Assembly: GCA_013372875.1 (NCBI GenBank) | Contig: JABXIW010000051.1 | Coordinates: 1-12,201, forward strand | Reading direction: 5' to 3' | Length of the DNA: 12,201 nucleotides | Source: Gammaproteobacteria bacterium | GTDB taxonomy: Bacteria > Pseudomonadota > Gammaproteobacteria > Enterobacterales > Kangiellaceae | In this document: positions 4,912 to 11,651 of the stretch, piece by piece | Layout of the letters: each line of letters starts with the position of its first letter | How positions within the stretch are numbered: position 1 is the first letter of the stretch | Notes under the pieces: model-generated | What the model was told of the DNA's origin: nothing | Database searches by the model: none | The model's input: only the letters and a program-made list of their open reading frames with translations | Position numbers and translations under genes: made by a program

Positions 4912-7635
4912 ATGCAAACACCTCGCTTGTTTAACTTAAATCTTCGCTACAAGACTGCCTTGTATTTCTCGCTCGGTCTGCTCGGGATGATAATTAGTTT
5001 CCTTTTTATCAGCCGATACTTTTTCCTTTACAGCTTAGATGAGTTGGAAAACATGGAAATTGACCACTCAAGTCAGCAAGCTATCGCCGTAATTGACATG
5101 ATGGTGACTCAGCAAGAAGGAAGTTCCTATGATTGGGCTTACTGGGATGAGACCTATGACCTTTTCGCACACCGTGACATCGCAGGTTACAGCGAACGCA
5201 ACTTATATGTCGAAACCCTTGATGCGCTGAACCTCGATTTGATGTCGTTTATCACACTGGATGGTCAGTCCTTAGTGTCATTGAGTCGTGAAAGCACACC
5301 AGAGTCTTCATCCTCACTAAACAATAAAGTCGTGTCCGTGCCACTCCTCCAACAGCATATTTTGGCGATGAACAGTAAGCTTGATGTTCACCGCGAAAGT
5401 TTGGCGGGCATATTTAAGATCAATGACAACATTTGGGGGTTGAGCTTAGCGCCGGTTCGCAACAGCGAAGGAGATCGTCCTTCGAACGGCTGGATGCTGT
5501 GGGGACGCAATCTGTCTGAGCGTTTCCCTGGCGACTTTAAAGCGATGATGTCTGCCAACAATACGCTCGTGACCAAGTCGTTTAACCCTGTCGATCATGC
5601 CAAAACTAAAAGCATCGATAAAACCTCAGAGTCCATCATCAAATGGACCCCAATCAGCGATCTTGCGGGTGAGCCAATTGCGTGGTTGAAAACACAAACC
5701 AAACGTGAACACTATTCAAAAGGTAATACGCTCTTTATTTACCTCTTTGCGACGGTTGGGGTGGTAGCGTCAGCCATTGCCACCAGCACGTTTTTCATCT
5801 TCAAAAGAAAGGTGGCAACACGCTTTAGCCACTTTGCCGAAGGCATTAACGAAATCGCCTCCCAATATCAGCTTGAAGGTTTGCAGTCCGTAAAGTTCGA
5901 TGAGTTAGAACTCGCGACAAAGCTTGTGCAAAAGCTCTCTGAAAACACGTCTATGACTCAGTTACAGCTGAAAGACTCCATGGAGAAATTCGGCGCACTT
6001 TACCACAGCTCATCGTTGGGCATGCTGATCGTTATTGAACGTGAAATCGTCGACGCCAACCATCGAGCGCTTGAACTACTGAGTTATAAAAAGTCCGACC
6101 TTCTTGAGCAGTCATTAGACACGCTCTGCCCTACGACTGCGGATGAGTGTCGTGTTGATGCAATGTATCGAGAGCTTCAACATGGCCGCAATCAGTTTGA
6201 AGCACAGATGCTAGACAGCCACGGCGAAACCATCGATTGTTTAATAGAAGCAACACTGATTCAGCACAACGGGCACACCGCTTTGATGCTGCTGTTGCAA
6301 GATTTGAGTGAAAACAAACAACAAGCTGAGATGATTCAAAAGCTGACCGATTTTGATCCTGTGTCCGGCTTTTGTAATCGCCCGGTAATCTTAGGCGCAC
6401 TTGAAGAGTTGGTGAAACACCAGCCGAATCACTTCTCGTTCATCTACATCACAAGTAAGAGCCTCAAGCAAATCGCTGAAGTGTACGGACACCTGATTTT
6501 TGATGAGGCGATCCAGTACATCTCGACTTTGTTGCGCGACCATTTGGGCACTCACCAAATTGGTCGGATTAGTGAGCATGAGTTCATCGTCATTCTTCCC
6601 AACGCAAGCGGTCACAGCGACGCGTTGGAAGCGGCAAACCGACTGTTAAATCAGCTCTCTTACAAAATCGAGCTCTCTGGGATTATGTTGTCGCTCGACA
6701 GCAAAGCCGTGATGGTTGACCCTAAAATCACCCACCAGTCCCTCGAGCACCTATTGCTTGTTGCTCGTTACTCAGCGCAGTCAATGAGCGGGCGTCACAT
6801 GCATGAAGTGTTGGTCGCTGATGGTGAATTATCTGAGCAGGCAGAAACGTCGATGATCATCCATCGCGACTTAGAAGTAGCGATTCGACAAGACAACATC
6901 ATTCCTTATTTTCAACCAATCGTGAACGCGAAATCAGGTGAAGTCATTGGCTTTGAAGCATTGGCTCGATGGCCGCATCCAACGCTCGGCATTATCTCGC
7001 CGTTGATCTTTATTCCGCTTGCAGAGCAAGGGAAACTGATTGTAGAGCTTGGAGAGTCCATCCTCAATCAGTCTTGCGATTTTATCGGAAAACTGAACAC
7101 AAAGAGACACAGCCAAGGCTTGCCGCCACTAACGGTGCACGTCAACCTGAGTGCGCAGCATTTCTACCATTCACGGCTGATTTCATTCCTGCAATCCATG
7201 ATTGAAGAGCACAACATCTCTGCTGGTCATTTGGTGCTAGAAATCACCGAAAGTATGCTGATGGGCGGCGAAACGGAATCCATCCACTGCATCAACGAAA
7301 TCAAACAACTGGGCGTACAACTGGCGTTGGACGATTTCGGTACGGGCTACGCGTCATTTAGCAGCGTGTGCAACTTCCCGCTAGACATCGTCAAACTCGA
7401 CAAATCGTACGTGGATGAAATTGAAACCAACGACCGAGCCAAAACGCTCGTGCGAAACATCGCCAATATGTCGCAAGAGTTGGGATTAACCATCGTTGCA
7501 GAAGGCGTCGAGACGGCCAGCCAAGTCCGCAAACTAAAAGTGTGGAATATAGATGAGTTACAAGGTTTCTACTTCTATAAACCGATGACTCGAGAAGACG
7601 CATTCGCTCAGTTTTCTGGCTTGCCCCACTGTTAG
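4912..7635 (+). CDS. CHASE4-PAS-GGDEF-EAL membrane protein, probable cyclic di-GMP phosphodiesterase
   Basis: The 907-residue inner-membrane protein likely hydrolyses cyclic di-GMP under control of a periplasmic signal. Helix 1 is at about 15-37. A periplasmic CHASE4 domain follows (about 45-265, with the typical DWAYWDETYD at 74-83). Helix 2 is at about 273-297. A linker leads to a PAS domain (about 356-465), a GGDEF domain (about 478-635) and an EAL domain (about 650-905). The GGDEF signature is replaced by SEHEF (554-558) and no RxxD inhibitory site is visible, so cyclase activity is unlikely. The EAL domain keeps Glu682 (EALAR), Asn745, Glu777, Asp807-Asp808 (DDFGTGYAS), Lys828, Glu864 (EGVET) and Gln884, the residues needed for metal binding and catalysis. 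There is no clear Shine-Dalgarno sequence before the ATG, but starting later would remove helix 1. A strong terminator follows, so the gene appears monocistronic. Confidence 0.93.
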   Translation: MQTPRLFNLNLRYKTALYFSLGLLGMIISFLFISRYFFLYSLDELENMEIDHSSQQAIAVIDMMVTQQEGSSYDWAYWDETYDLFAHRDIAGYSERNLYVETLDALNLDLMSFITLDGQSLVSLSRESTPESSSSLNNKVVSVPLLQQHILAMNSKLDVHRESLAGIFKINDNIWGLSLAPVRNSEGDRPSNGWMLWGRNLSERFPGDFKAMMSANNTLVTKSFNPVDHAKTKSIDKTSESIIKWTPISDLAGEPIAWLKTQTKREHYSKGNTLFIYLFATVGVVASAIATSTFFIFKRKVATRFSHFAEGINEIASQYQLEGLQSVKFDELELATKLVQKLSENTSMTQLQLKDSMEKFGALYHSSSLGMLIVIEREIVDANHRALELLSYKKSDLLEQSLDTLCPTTADECRVDAMYRELQHGRNQFEAQMLDSHGETIDCLIEATLIQHNGHTALMLLLQDLSENKQQAEMIQKLTDFDPVSGFCNRPVILGALEELVKHQPNHFSFIYITSKSLKQIAEVYGHLIFDEAIQYISTLLRDHLGTHQIGRISEHEFIVILPNASGHSDALEAANRLLNQLSYKIELSGIMLSLDSKAVMVDPKITHQSLEHLLLVARYSAQSMSGRHMHEVLVADGELSEQAETSMIIHRDLEVAIRQDNIIPYFQPIVNAKSGEVIGFEALARWPHPTLGIISPLIFIPLAEQGKLIVELGESILNQSCDFIGKLNTKRHSQGLPPLTVHVNLSAQHFYHSRLISFLQSMIEEHNISAGHLVLEITESMLMGGETESIHCINEIKQLGVQLALDDFGTGYASFSSVCNFPLDIVKLDKSYVDEIETNDRAKTLVRNIANMSQELGLTIVAEGVETASQVRKLKVWNIDELQGFYFYKPMTREDAFAQFSGLPHC

Positions 7636-7651
7636 TCTAGCTCCCCCTCCC

Positions 7652-7685
7652 AAGGCAAAGCGGCCTCTGTCGCTTTGCCTTTTTT
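7652..7685 (+). terminator. Strong Rho-independent terminator
   Basis: The arms AAGGCAAAGCG (7652-7662) and CGCTTTGCCTT (7671-7681) pair perfectly over 11 bases around an 8-base loop. The stem runs into a T tract ending at 7685. It lies 16 bases after the stop of the EAL protein gene and isolates it from the NfeD gene. Confidence 0.93.
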
Positions 7686-7834
7686 GTTCCCCAATCTCTC
7701 TGCTTCTTGCCAAGTAAGACTCAGTATTGCATCGCACTGATGATCGAACACGGTTTCAACCCGATATAAATGTCTGCGTATATACTTTAAACAAGGTTTT
7801 CAATAAGTCCCTGTCACCGGACAAGGAGGACTGC

Positions 7835-9214
7835 ATGAAACGGACATGGATATGGCTACTACCGCTGCTTCTATTTGCTGGCCAAACACTGGCAAATACG
7901 GTTTGGATTGTGCCCGTAAAAGGGGCAATTGGCCCAGCCAACAGTGACTACCTCACTAGGGAAATTGAACAAGCTCAAATCAACGGCGTGAGCCTAGTGA
8001 TTCTCAAAATGGATACCCCTGGCGGGCTAGATAGCGCGATGAGAGACATTATTCACGCCATCACAACCTCGACCACACCGATTGCGACTTGGGTTGGGCC
8101 TTCAGGCTCTAGAGCCGCGAGCGCGGGCACTTACATTCTGCTTGCCAGCCACGTTGCGGCAATGGCAGAAGCGACCAACCTAGGCGCAGCAACACCTGTC
8201 GCCATAGGTGGTGCACCACAAGCGCCCTCTTCTGATGACGGCAAAGACAAAGAAGCCTCGGATGAAAACAAACCCAATGCAGAAAAGAGCGGCGATCAAG
8301 TTCCGGCTAAAACCGCCATGGAGAAAAAGGTCATCAATGACGCAAAAGCCTACATTAAAGGGCTCGCAAAATTACATGACCGCAATGCACAATGGGCAGA
8401 AAAAGCCGTCAGTGAAGCCGCCAGTTTAGACGCAGAAGAAGCCTTAGAACTCAATGTCATTGATGTCATCGCCAACTCGCCAGAAGAGTTGGTCACCGCG
8501 ATAAACGGTAAATCCGTCAAGGTGAACAATCTCCTCGTGACATTGTCACTCGACAATCCCATTTGGGTTGAAAGAACACCGGACTGGCGCGCAGAAATGC
8601 TTGCGGTGATCACCAATCCTAATGTCGCCTACATTCTAATGCTCATCGGCATTTACGGCCTATTACTCGAGTTTTATAACCCCGGAGTGGGTTTACCCGG
8701 TGTGCTTGGCGGCATCTGCTTACTGCTTGCGATGTACGCACTGCAAATGATGCCCGTCAACTACGCAGGTTTAGGACTGCTGCTACTCGGTATCGCGCTC
8801 ATGATTGCCGAAGCCTTTAGCCCAAGCTTTGGCATTTTAGGCTTGGGCGGCGTAGTAGCATTTGTGCTTGGTTCAATATTCCTGATGGACAGCGAGCTCC
8901 CGGGCTTCCAAATTGCCCTACCGTTGATTTTCGGTATCGCCATTTTCTCTATCGCGTTGATTCTTCTCACTATTGGTTTCTTACTCAGGATTCGAGGAAA
9001 AGGCGTCACCACAGGTTTAGAGACCTACCCCGGTAAACATGCCATTGTGAGTGACGACTTCATCAACGGACAAGGCCGCGTGCAGTTTGAAGGTGCATTT
9101 TGGCAAGCGAAGACCGAACAAGATCAAGAACTCAAACAAGGTGAATCGGTCACCATTGTTCATGTTAAAGGGCTAACCTTAACGGTGAAGCCCAATGACC
9201 GCCCTAAAGAATAG
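7835..9214 (+). CDS. NfeD family membrane-bound serine protease (ClpP class)
   Basis: This 459-residue protein belongs to the long NfeD type, typified by Pyrococcus PH1510, which cleaves its partner stomatin with a Ser-Lys dyad. It begins with a signal peptide (core about 4-16, likely cleavage after TLA near residue 20). The protease domain covers about 21-215, with nucleophile Ser96 in AASAGT and the likely general base Lys175 in AYIKGL. Between them, residues 126-160 are a hydrophilic linker rich in Asp, Glu, Lys and Ser. About five membrane helices follow (255-275, 283-303, 309-327, 331-350, 357-384), then a cytoplasmic-type OB-fold of about 65 residues. A longer frame opens at 7727, but AGGAGG (7825-7830) just before ATG 7835, directly followed by the signal peptide, fixes the start. 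The slipin gene begins 9 bases after its stop, so the two form an operon. Confidence 0.93.
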   Translation: MKRTWIWLLPLLLFAGQTLANTVWIVPVKGAIGPANSDYLTREIEQAQINGVSLVILKMDTPGGLDSAMRDIIHAITTSTTPIATWVGPSGSRAASAGTYILLASHVAAMAEATNLGAATPVAIGGAPQAPSSDDGKDKEASDENKPNAEKSGDQVPAKTAMEKKVINDAKAYIKGLAKLHDRNAQWAEKAVSEAASLDAEEALELNVIDVIANSPEELVTAINGKSVKVNNLLVTLSLDNPIWVERTPDWRAEMLAVITNPNVAYILMLIGIYGLLLEFYNPGVGLPGVLGGICLLLAMYALQMMPVNYAGLGLLLLGIALMIAEAFSPSFGILGLGGVVAFVLGSIFLMDSELPGFQIALPLIFGIAIFSIALILLTIGFLLRIRGKGVTTGLETYPGKHAIVSDDFINGQGRVQFEGAFWQAKTEQDQELKQGESVTIVHVKGLTLTVKPNDRPKE

Positions 9215-9223
9215 GAGGCGTTT

Positions 9224-10009
9224 ATGATGCTCTACACTGTTGCTGTGATCGTGGTGCTGCTGTTCGCATTAGCGACACAAATGTTTAAGGTTCTGCGCGA
9301 GTACGAACGAGGCGTGGTGTTCTTTCTGGGGCGATTTCAAGAAGTAAAAGGCCCAGGATTGATCATTTTGATTCCTTTCATCCAACAAATGGTGCGTGTT
9401 GATTTACGAACCATTGTGCTGGATGTACCAACACAAGATTTGATCACCAAAGATAACGTCTCTGTGCGCGTTAACGCGGTGGTGTATTTTCGTGTGGTTG
9501 ACCCACAAATGGCAATCAACAATATTGAAAGTTACAGCGATGCCACCAGCCAGTTAGCACAAACGACGCTGCGCTCGGTGCTGGGCCAACACGAGTTGGA
9601 TGAACTGCTATCCGAACGAGAACGACTCAACAAGGATTTACAGTCCATTCTCGATCAACAAACCGACGATTGGGGCATTAAAATCTCCACCGTCGAAGTC
9701 AAGCACGTCGATTTGAACGACAGCATGGTTCGAGCGCTGGCTCGCCAAGCCGAGGCGGAACGTAACCGCCGAGCGAAAGTGATTCACGCAACGGGTGAAT
9801 TGGAAGCGTCGAACAAACTGAAAGAAGCCGCAGAAATGCTAAACGAAGCGCCAAACGCGCTGCAATTACGCTATATGCAGACATTAACCGAAATTACAAC
9901 GGATAAAACCTCAACCATCATCTTCCCAATGCCAATTAATTTGGTCGAAGCGGTGACGGACATTGCCAACGCCGTTAAAGCGAATCAGAGGCAAGAAAAA
10001 GAAGAATAG
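9224..10009 (+). CDS. Slipin / stomatin-like SPFH-domain membrane protein
   Basis: The 261-residue protein has one N-terminal membrane helix (about 3-20) and an SPFH/Band 7 domain (about 22-190). Family motifs include [13 protein letters not shown] (26-38) and [10 protein letters not shown] (43-52). A coiled, charged segment follows ([16 protein letters not shown], 171-186), then an oligomerisation region with a hydrophobic patch [11 protein letters not shown] (230-240). Slipins form membrane-bound ring or scaffold assemblies, and NfeD proteins are their dedicated partners. In the archaeal pair, NfeD cuts the hydrophobic C-terminal part of the stomatin, and the patch at 230-240 would be the equivalent target by inference. 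AGGAGG overlaps the stop of nfeD (9213-9218), indicating tight coupling. Both ATG 9224 and ATG 9227 are suitably spaced, so the start may be one codon later. It could also be called a QmcA-like protein, but the NfeD neighbour favours slipin. Confidence 0.93.
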   Translation: MMLYTVAVIVVLLFALATQMFKVLREYERGVVFFLGRFQEVKGPGLIILIPFIQQMVRVDLRTIVLDVPTQDLITKDNVSVRVNAVVYFRVVDPQMAINNIESYSDATSQLAQTTLRSVLGQHELDELLSERERLNKDLQSILDQQTDDWGIKISTVEVKHVDLNDSMVRALARQAEAERNRRAKVIHATGELEASNKLKEAAEMLNEAPNALQLRYMQTLTEITTDKTSTIIFPMPINLVEAVTDIANAVKANQRQEKEE

Positions 10010-10034
10010 CCACATTAATTTTTAAGTAAGGGAG

Positions 10035-10108
10035 GAAGCGGCTGTGGTTTAACTTGAGCGGACTTAGTTTGGTCTCGTTGAGTTTGGTGTAAACAGTAAG
10101 GCCGCTTC
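10035..10108. other. Long-range stem-loop between convergent genes, possible terminator
   Basis: GAAGCGGC (10035-10042) pairs perfectly with GCCGCTTC (10101-10108) across 58 bases. A second helix inside, GTTTA (10047-10051) with TAAAC (10090-10094), extends the fold, and a small inner hairpin is possible. It lies between the stops of the slipin gene and the globin gene. The following T-rich run is weak (TTAATATT on plus), so simple Rho-independent termination is doubtful. It could be a bidirectional 3' end structure or a decayed element. Confidence 0.4.
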
Positions 10109-10136
10109 TTAATATTAGATATCACAAACCTTTCGA

Positions 10137-10565
10137 TCACTGACCCGTGTCGGATTTACTTGGCGGTGTACCACATTCGCGTTTCATGATTTCCAGACCC
10201 GATTTAAAACAAGCGCGCCATGCCTTTTCAACGTCTGAGTTGTACTCATAATCACACTCTCGTACTGTTTCCAATAAGCTTTCAAACCAAATATCAATGT
10301 CTTCGGGTTTGACACCAATGTTACCGATACCGTGCTTTTTGCCATACTTTTCCATCATTTTTCGCGCATCAGAAGACGTGTCTGTCATCATAAAAAAGAC
10401 GATCGAGCCTTTGAGCATACGAACTTGCTTTTGCATATCTACGCCTTCAAATTTCTGCCGAAAGCTCTCTCCTTTCGACCAAAACTTGGCATAAAACCGC
10501 TCGAAAAAGTGCTCACTGAGAACACAACGCTCGTAACTGTCGTTGAAAACCTCAATCACATTCAT
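10137..10565 (-). CDS. Single-domain bacterial globin
   Basis: The 142-residue heme protein resembles the proteobacterial single-domain globins that bind O2 or NO. The pattern DM..Q...L (Asp42-Met43 to Leu51 in this numbering) marks the E helix, with Gln45 or Gln47 as a candidate distal residue. KYGKKHG (73-79) gives the probable proximal His78. IDIWFESLLETVRECD (90-105) and AWRACFKSGLEIM (115-127) fit the G and H helices of this family. There is no reductase domain, so it is not a flavohemoglobin, and no signal peptide, so it is cytoplasmic. A GTG at 10571 also opens the frame, but GGAG is only one base from it and five bases from ATG 10565, which is therefore chosen. The gene converges with the slipin gene and is divergent from the nitroreductase. 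Its role may be NO or O2 handling, inferred from the family. Confidence 0.82.
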   Translation of the reverse strand: MNVIEVFNDSYERCVLSEHFFERFYAKFWSKGESFRQKFEGVDMQKQVRMLKGSIVFFMMTDTSSDARKMMEKYGKKHGIGNIGVKPEDIDIWFESLLETVRECDYEYNSDVEKAWRACFKSGLEIMKRECGTPPSKSDTGQ

Positions 10566-10593
10566 GACCACTCCAAACGAAAACCAGAGTACA

Positions 10594-10610
10594 ACTCATA
10601 TTTTATGAGT
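10594..10610. promoter_or_regulatory. Perfect inverted repeat over the globin promoter, likely operator
   Basis: ACTCATA-TTT-TATGAGT has two perfect 7-base arms around three T. It covers the -10 element and expected transcription start of the candidate globin promoter, 29-45 bases upstream of the start codon. That is a classic position for a repressor site. It does not match the NsrR, FNR or CRP consensus as I know them. A hairpin in the leader is the alternative. Confidence 0.5.
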
Positions 10611-10631
10611 GTAATTTAATATCTCAAACAA
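10603..10631 (-). promoter_or_regulatory. Candidate sigma-70 promoter of the globin gene
   Basis: On the minus strand, TTGTTT (10631-10626) and TCATAA (10608-10603) are separated by exactly 17 bases. A transcript would start near 10596, giving a leader of about 30 bases. The -10 element lies inside the inverted repeat. Confidence 0.35.
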
Positions 10632-10652
10632 GGGGCAAGCGAATATCTCAAA
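10618..10652. repeat. Direct repeat of AATATCTCAAA, two copies
   Basis: AATATCTCAAA occurs at 10618-10628 and again at 10642-10652, 24 bases apart. The proximal copy overlaps the -35 element and spacer of the candidate globin promoter, and the distal copy lies just upstream of it. This arrangement could bind an activator or repressor in tandem. An 11-base exact repeat at this spacing is unlikely by chance but not impossible in AT-rich DNA. Confidence 0.4.
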
Positions 10653-10879
10653 GCTTGTAATTTTGGCCAAGAAACAGCAAAGACCACGTTCTCTACACAA
10701 AGTTTGAAACATCACTCCCAAGTTCTCAGTTCGATTTTCAACAAAAAGTTAAAAGTGATTTAAATAAAAGCCATCTTATCAATTGCTGGTTATTCGGTAC
10801 TATGAACTTACTTTCGAGGTACGCGTGGTTGTCGAAGCTAAAAGCGGCCGATATAAAACTGAATAACGAGGATAAAAAC

Positions 10880-11536
10880 GTGTCTCATCAAATCATTAAA
10901 GATCTAAACAGCCGCTACACAGCGAAAAAATACGACGCAGAAAAACGCATTTCTCAAGAAGATATGACCATCATCAAAGAAGCCATTCGTCTGTCTGCAT
11001 CGTCAATCAACTCGCAACCATGGAAATTCATCGTGATTGAAAGTGATGAAGCGAAACAACGCTTCCACAGCACGTTCGCGAACAAACACCAATTTAACCA
11101 ACCCCACGCAACCACGGCGTCGCACACGATCCTTCTTGCTTACGATCCTAAGTTCACAAAAGAGAAGTTTGCAAAACGCGTGGATGCCGAAGTCACTTCA
11201 GGTCACCTACCAGCAGATATGTACAACACCTTTATGGGCGCATACGCATTTGCCGAAGCGAACACCGATGAAAATGGCTTCAACGGTCATTGGACTAAGG
11301 CGCAAGTTTACATCGCACTGGGTAACCTACTGCACACATTAGCGCGCCTTGGTATTGACTCCACGCCAATGGAAGGCGTTGATCCTGAGCTGATTGGCGA
11401 AGAATTTAAAGACGAGTTGGAAGGCCACGTTTGTGAAGTTGCGCTGGCGATTGGTTACCACAAAGATGGTGAAGACTACAATCACGGCCTACCTAAAGCG
11501 CGTATGGCATTGGATGATGTTATCACCACGCTATAA
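10880..11536 (+). CDS. NfsB-like NAD(P)H-dependent nitroreductase
   Basis: This 218-residue cytoplasmic flavoenzyme of the nitroreductase superfamily uses FMN and NAD(P)H to reduce nitroaromatics, quinones and related compounds in two-electron steps. Compared with E. coli NfsB (217 residues), it shares the N-terminal RYTAKKYD segment, the FMN-binding SASSINSQPWKF (about 38-49), the region AQVYIALGNLLHTLARLGIDS (about 142-162 with its neighbours) and the C-terminal LPKAR motif. The longest frame begins at ATG 10802. A GTG at 10880, preceded by GAGG about 8 bases upstream, gives a protein that matches the family's length and start, so GTG is chosen. It is divergent from the globin gene and followed by a strong terminator, so it appears monocistronic. 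The assignment to the NfsB branch is good, but the physiological substrate is unknown. Confidence 0.9.
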   Translation: MSHQIIKDLNSRYTAKKYDAEKRISQEDMTIIKEAIRLSASSINSQPWKFIVIESDEAKQRFHSTFANKHQFNQPHATTASHTILLAYDPKFTKEKFAKRVDAEVTSGHLPADMYNTFMGAYAFAEANTDENGFNGHWTKAQVYIALGNLLHTLARLGIDSTPMEGVDPELIGEEFKDELEGHVCEVALAIGYHKDGEDYNHGLPKARMALDDVITTL

Positions 11537-11565
11537 AAGCAGATTGAAATCATCATTGTTGAATG

Positions 11566-11601
11566 AACAAGCCGCACATTGATGTGCGGCTTGTTTGTTT
11601 T
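11566..11601 (+). terminator. Strong Rho-independent terminator, possibly shared
   Basis: AACAAGCCGCACA (11566-11578) pairs perfectly with TGTGCGGCTTGTT (11583-11595) over 13 bases around the loop TTGA. TGTTTT follows. It lies 29 bases after the nitroreductase stop. The convergent transporter gene ends at 11652, so the hairpin may also stop transcripts from that side, although no T tract follows on the minus strand. Confidence 0.92.
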
Positions 11602-11651
11602 GAGTGTCATGTGAGTAGAGTATCGCTTTGAAGTTCAGACGTTTATATCGA

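Larger units (their letters stand above)
10566..10879. other. 314-base divergent control region between globin and nitroreductase
   Basis: It holds a candidate globin promoter, an inverted repeat and a direct repeat (listed separately), all on the globin side. The nitroreductase side (10660-10879) is AT-rich, and no convincing promoter was found there. An in-frame ATG at 10802 gives 26 extra codons ahead of the nitroreductase but lacks a ribosome binding site. No RNA gene is recognised. Confidence 0.5.

Noticed and set aside
7771..7786. Sigma-70 promoter for nfeD with -10 TATACT at 7781
   Set aside because: No acceptable -35 hexamer exists at 16-18 bases spacing, so it was left out of the feature list.
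8210..8320. Hydrophilic insertion in NfeD as a novel domain
   Set aside because: A charged, low-complexity linker between the catalytic Ser and Lys is common in proteobacterial long NfeD proteins, so it is not unusual.
10594..10610. NsrR or FNR binding site
   Set aside because: The arms ACTCATA/TATGAGT do not fit FNR (TTGAT-N4-ATCAA) or the NsrR half-site pattern, so no regulator name is assigned.
10332..10619. Plus-strand open frame of 95 codons
   Set aside because: It is antisense to the globin gene and its promoter, while the minus-strand globin motifs are clear.
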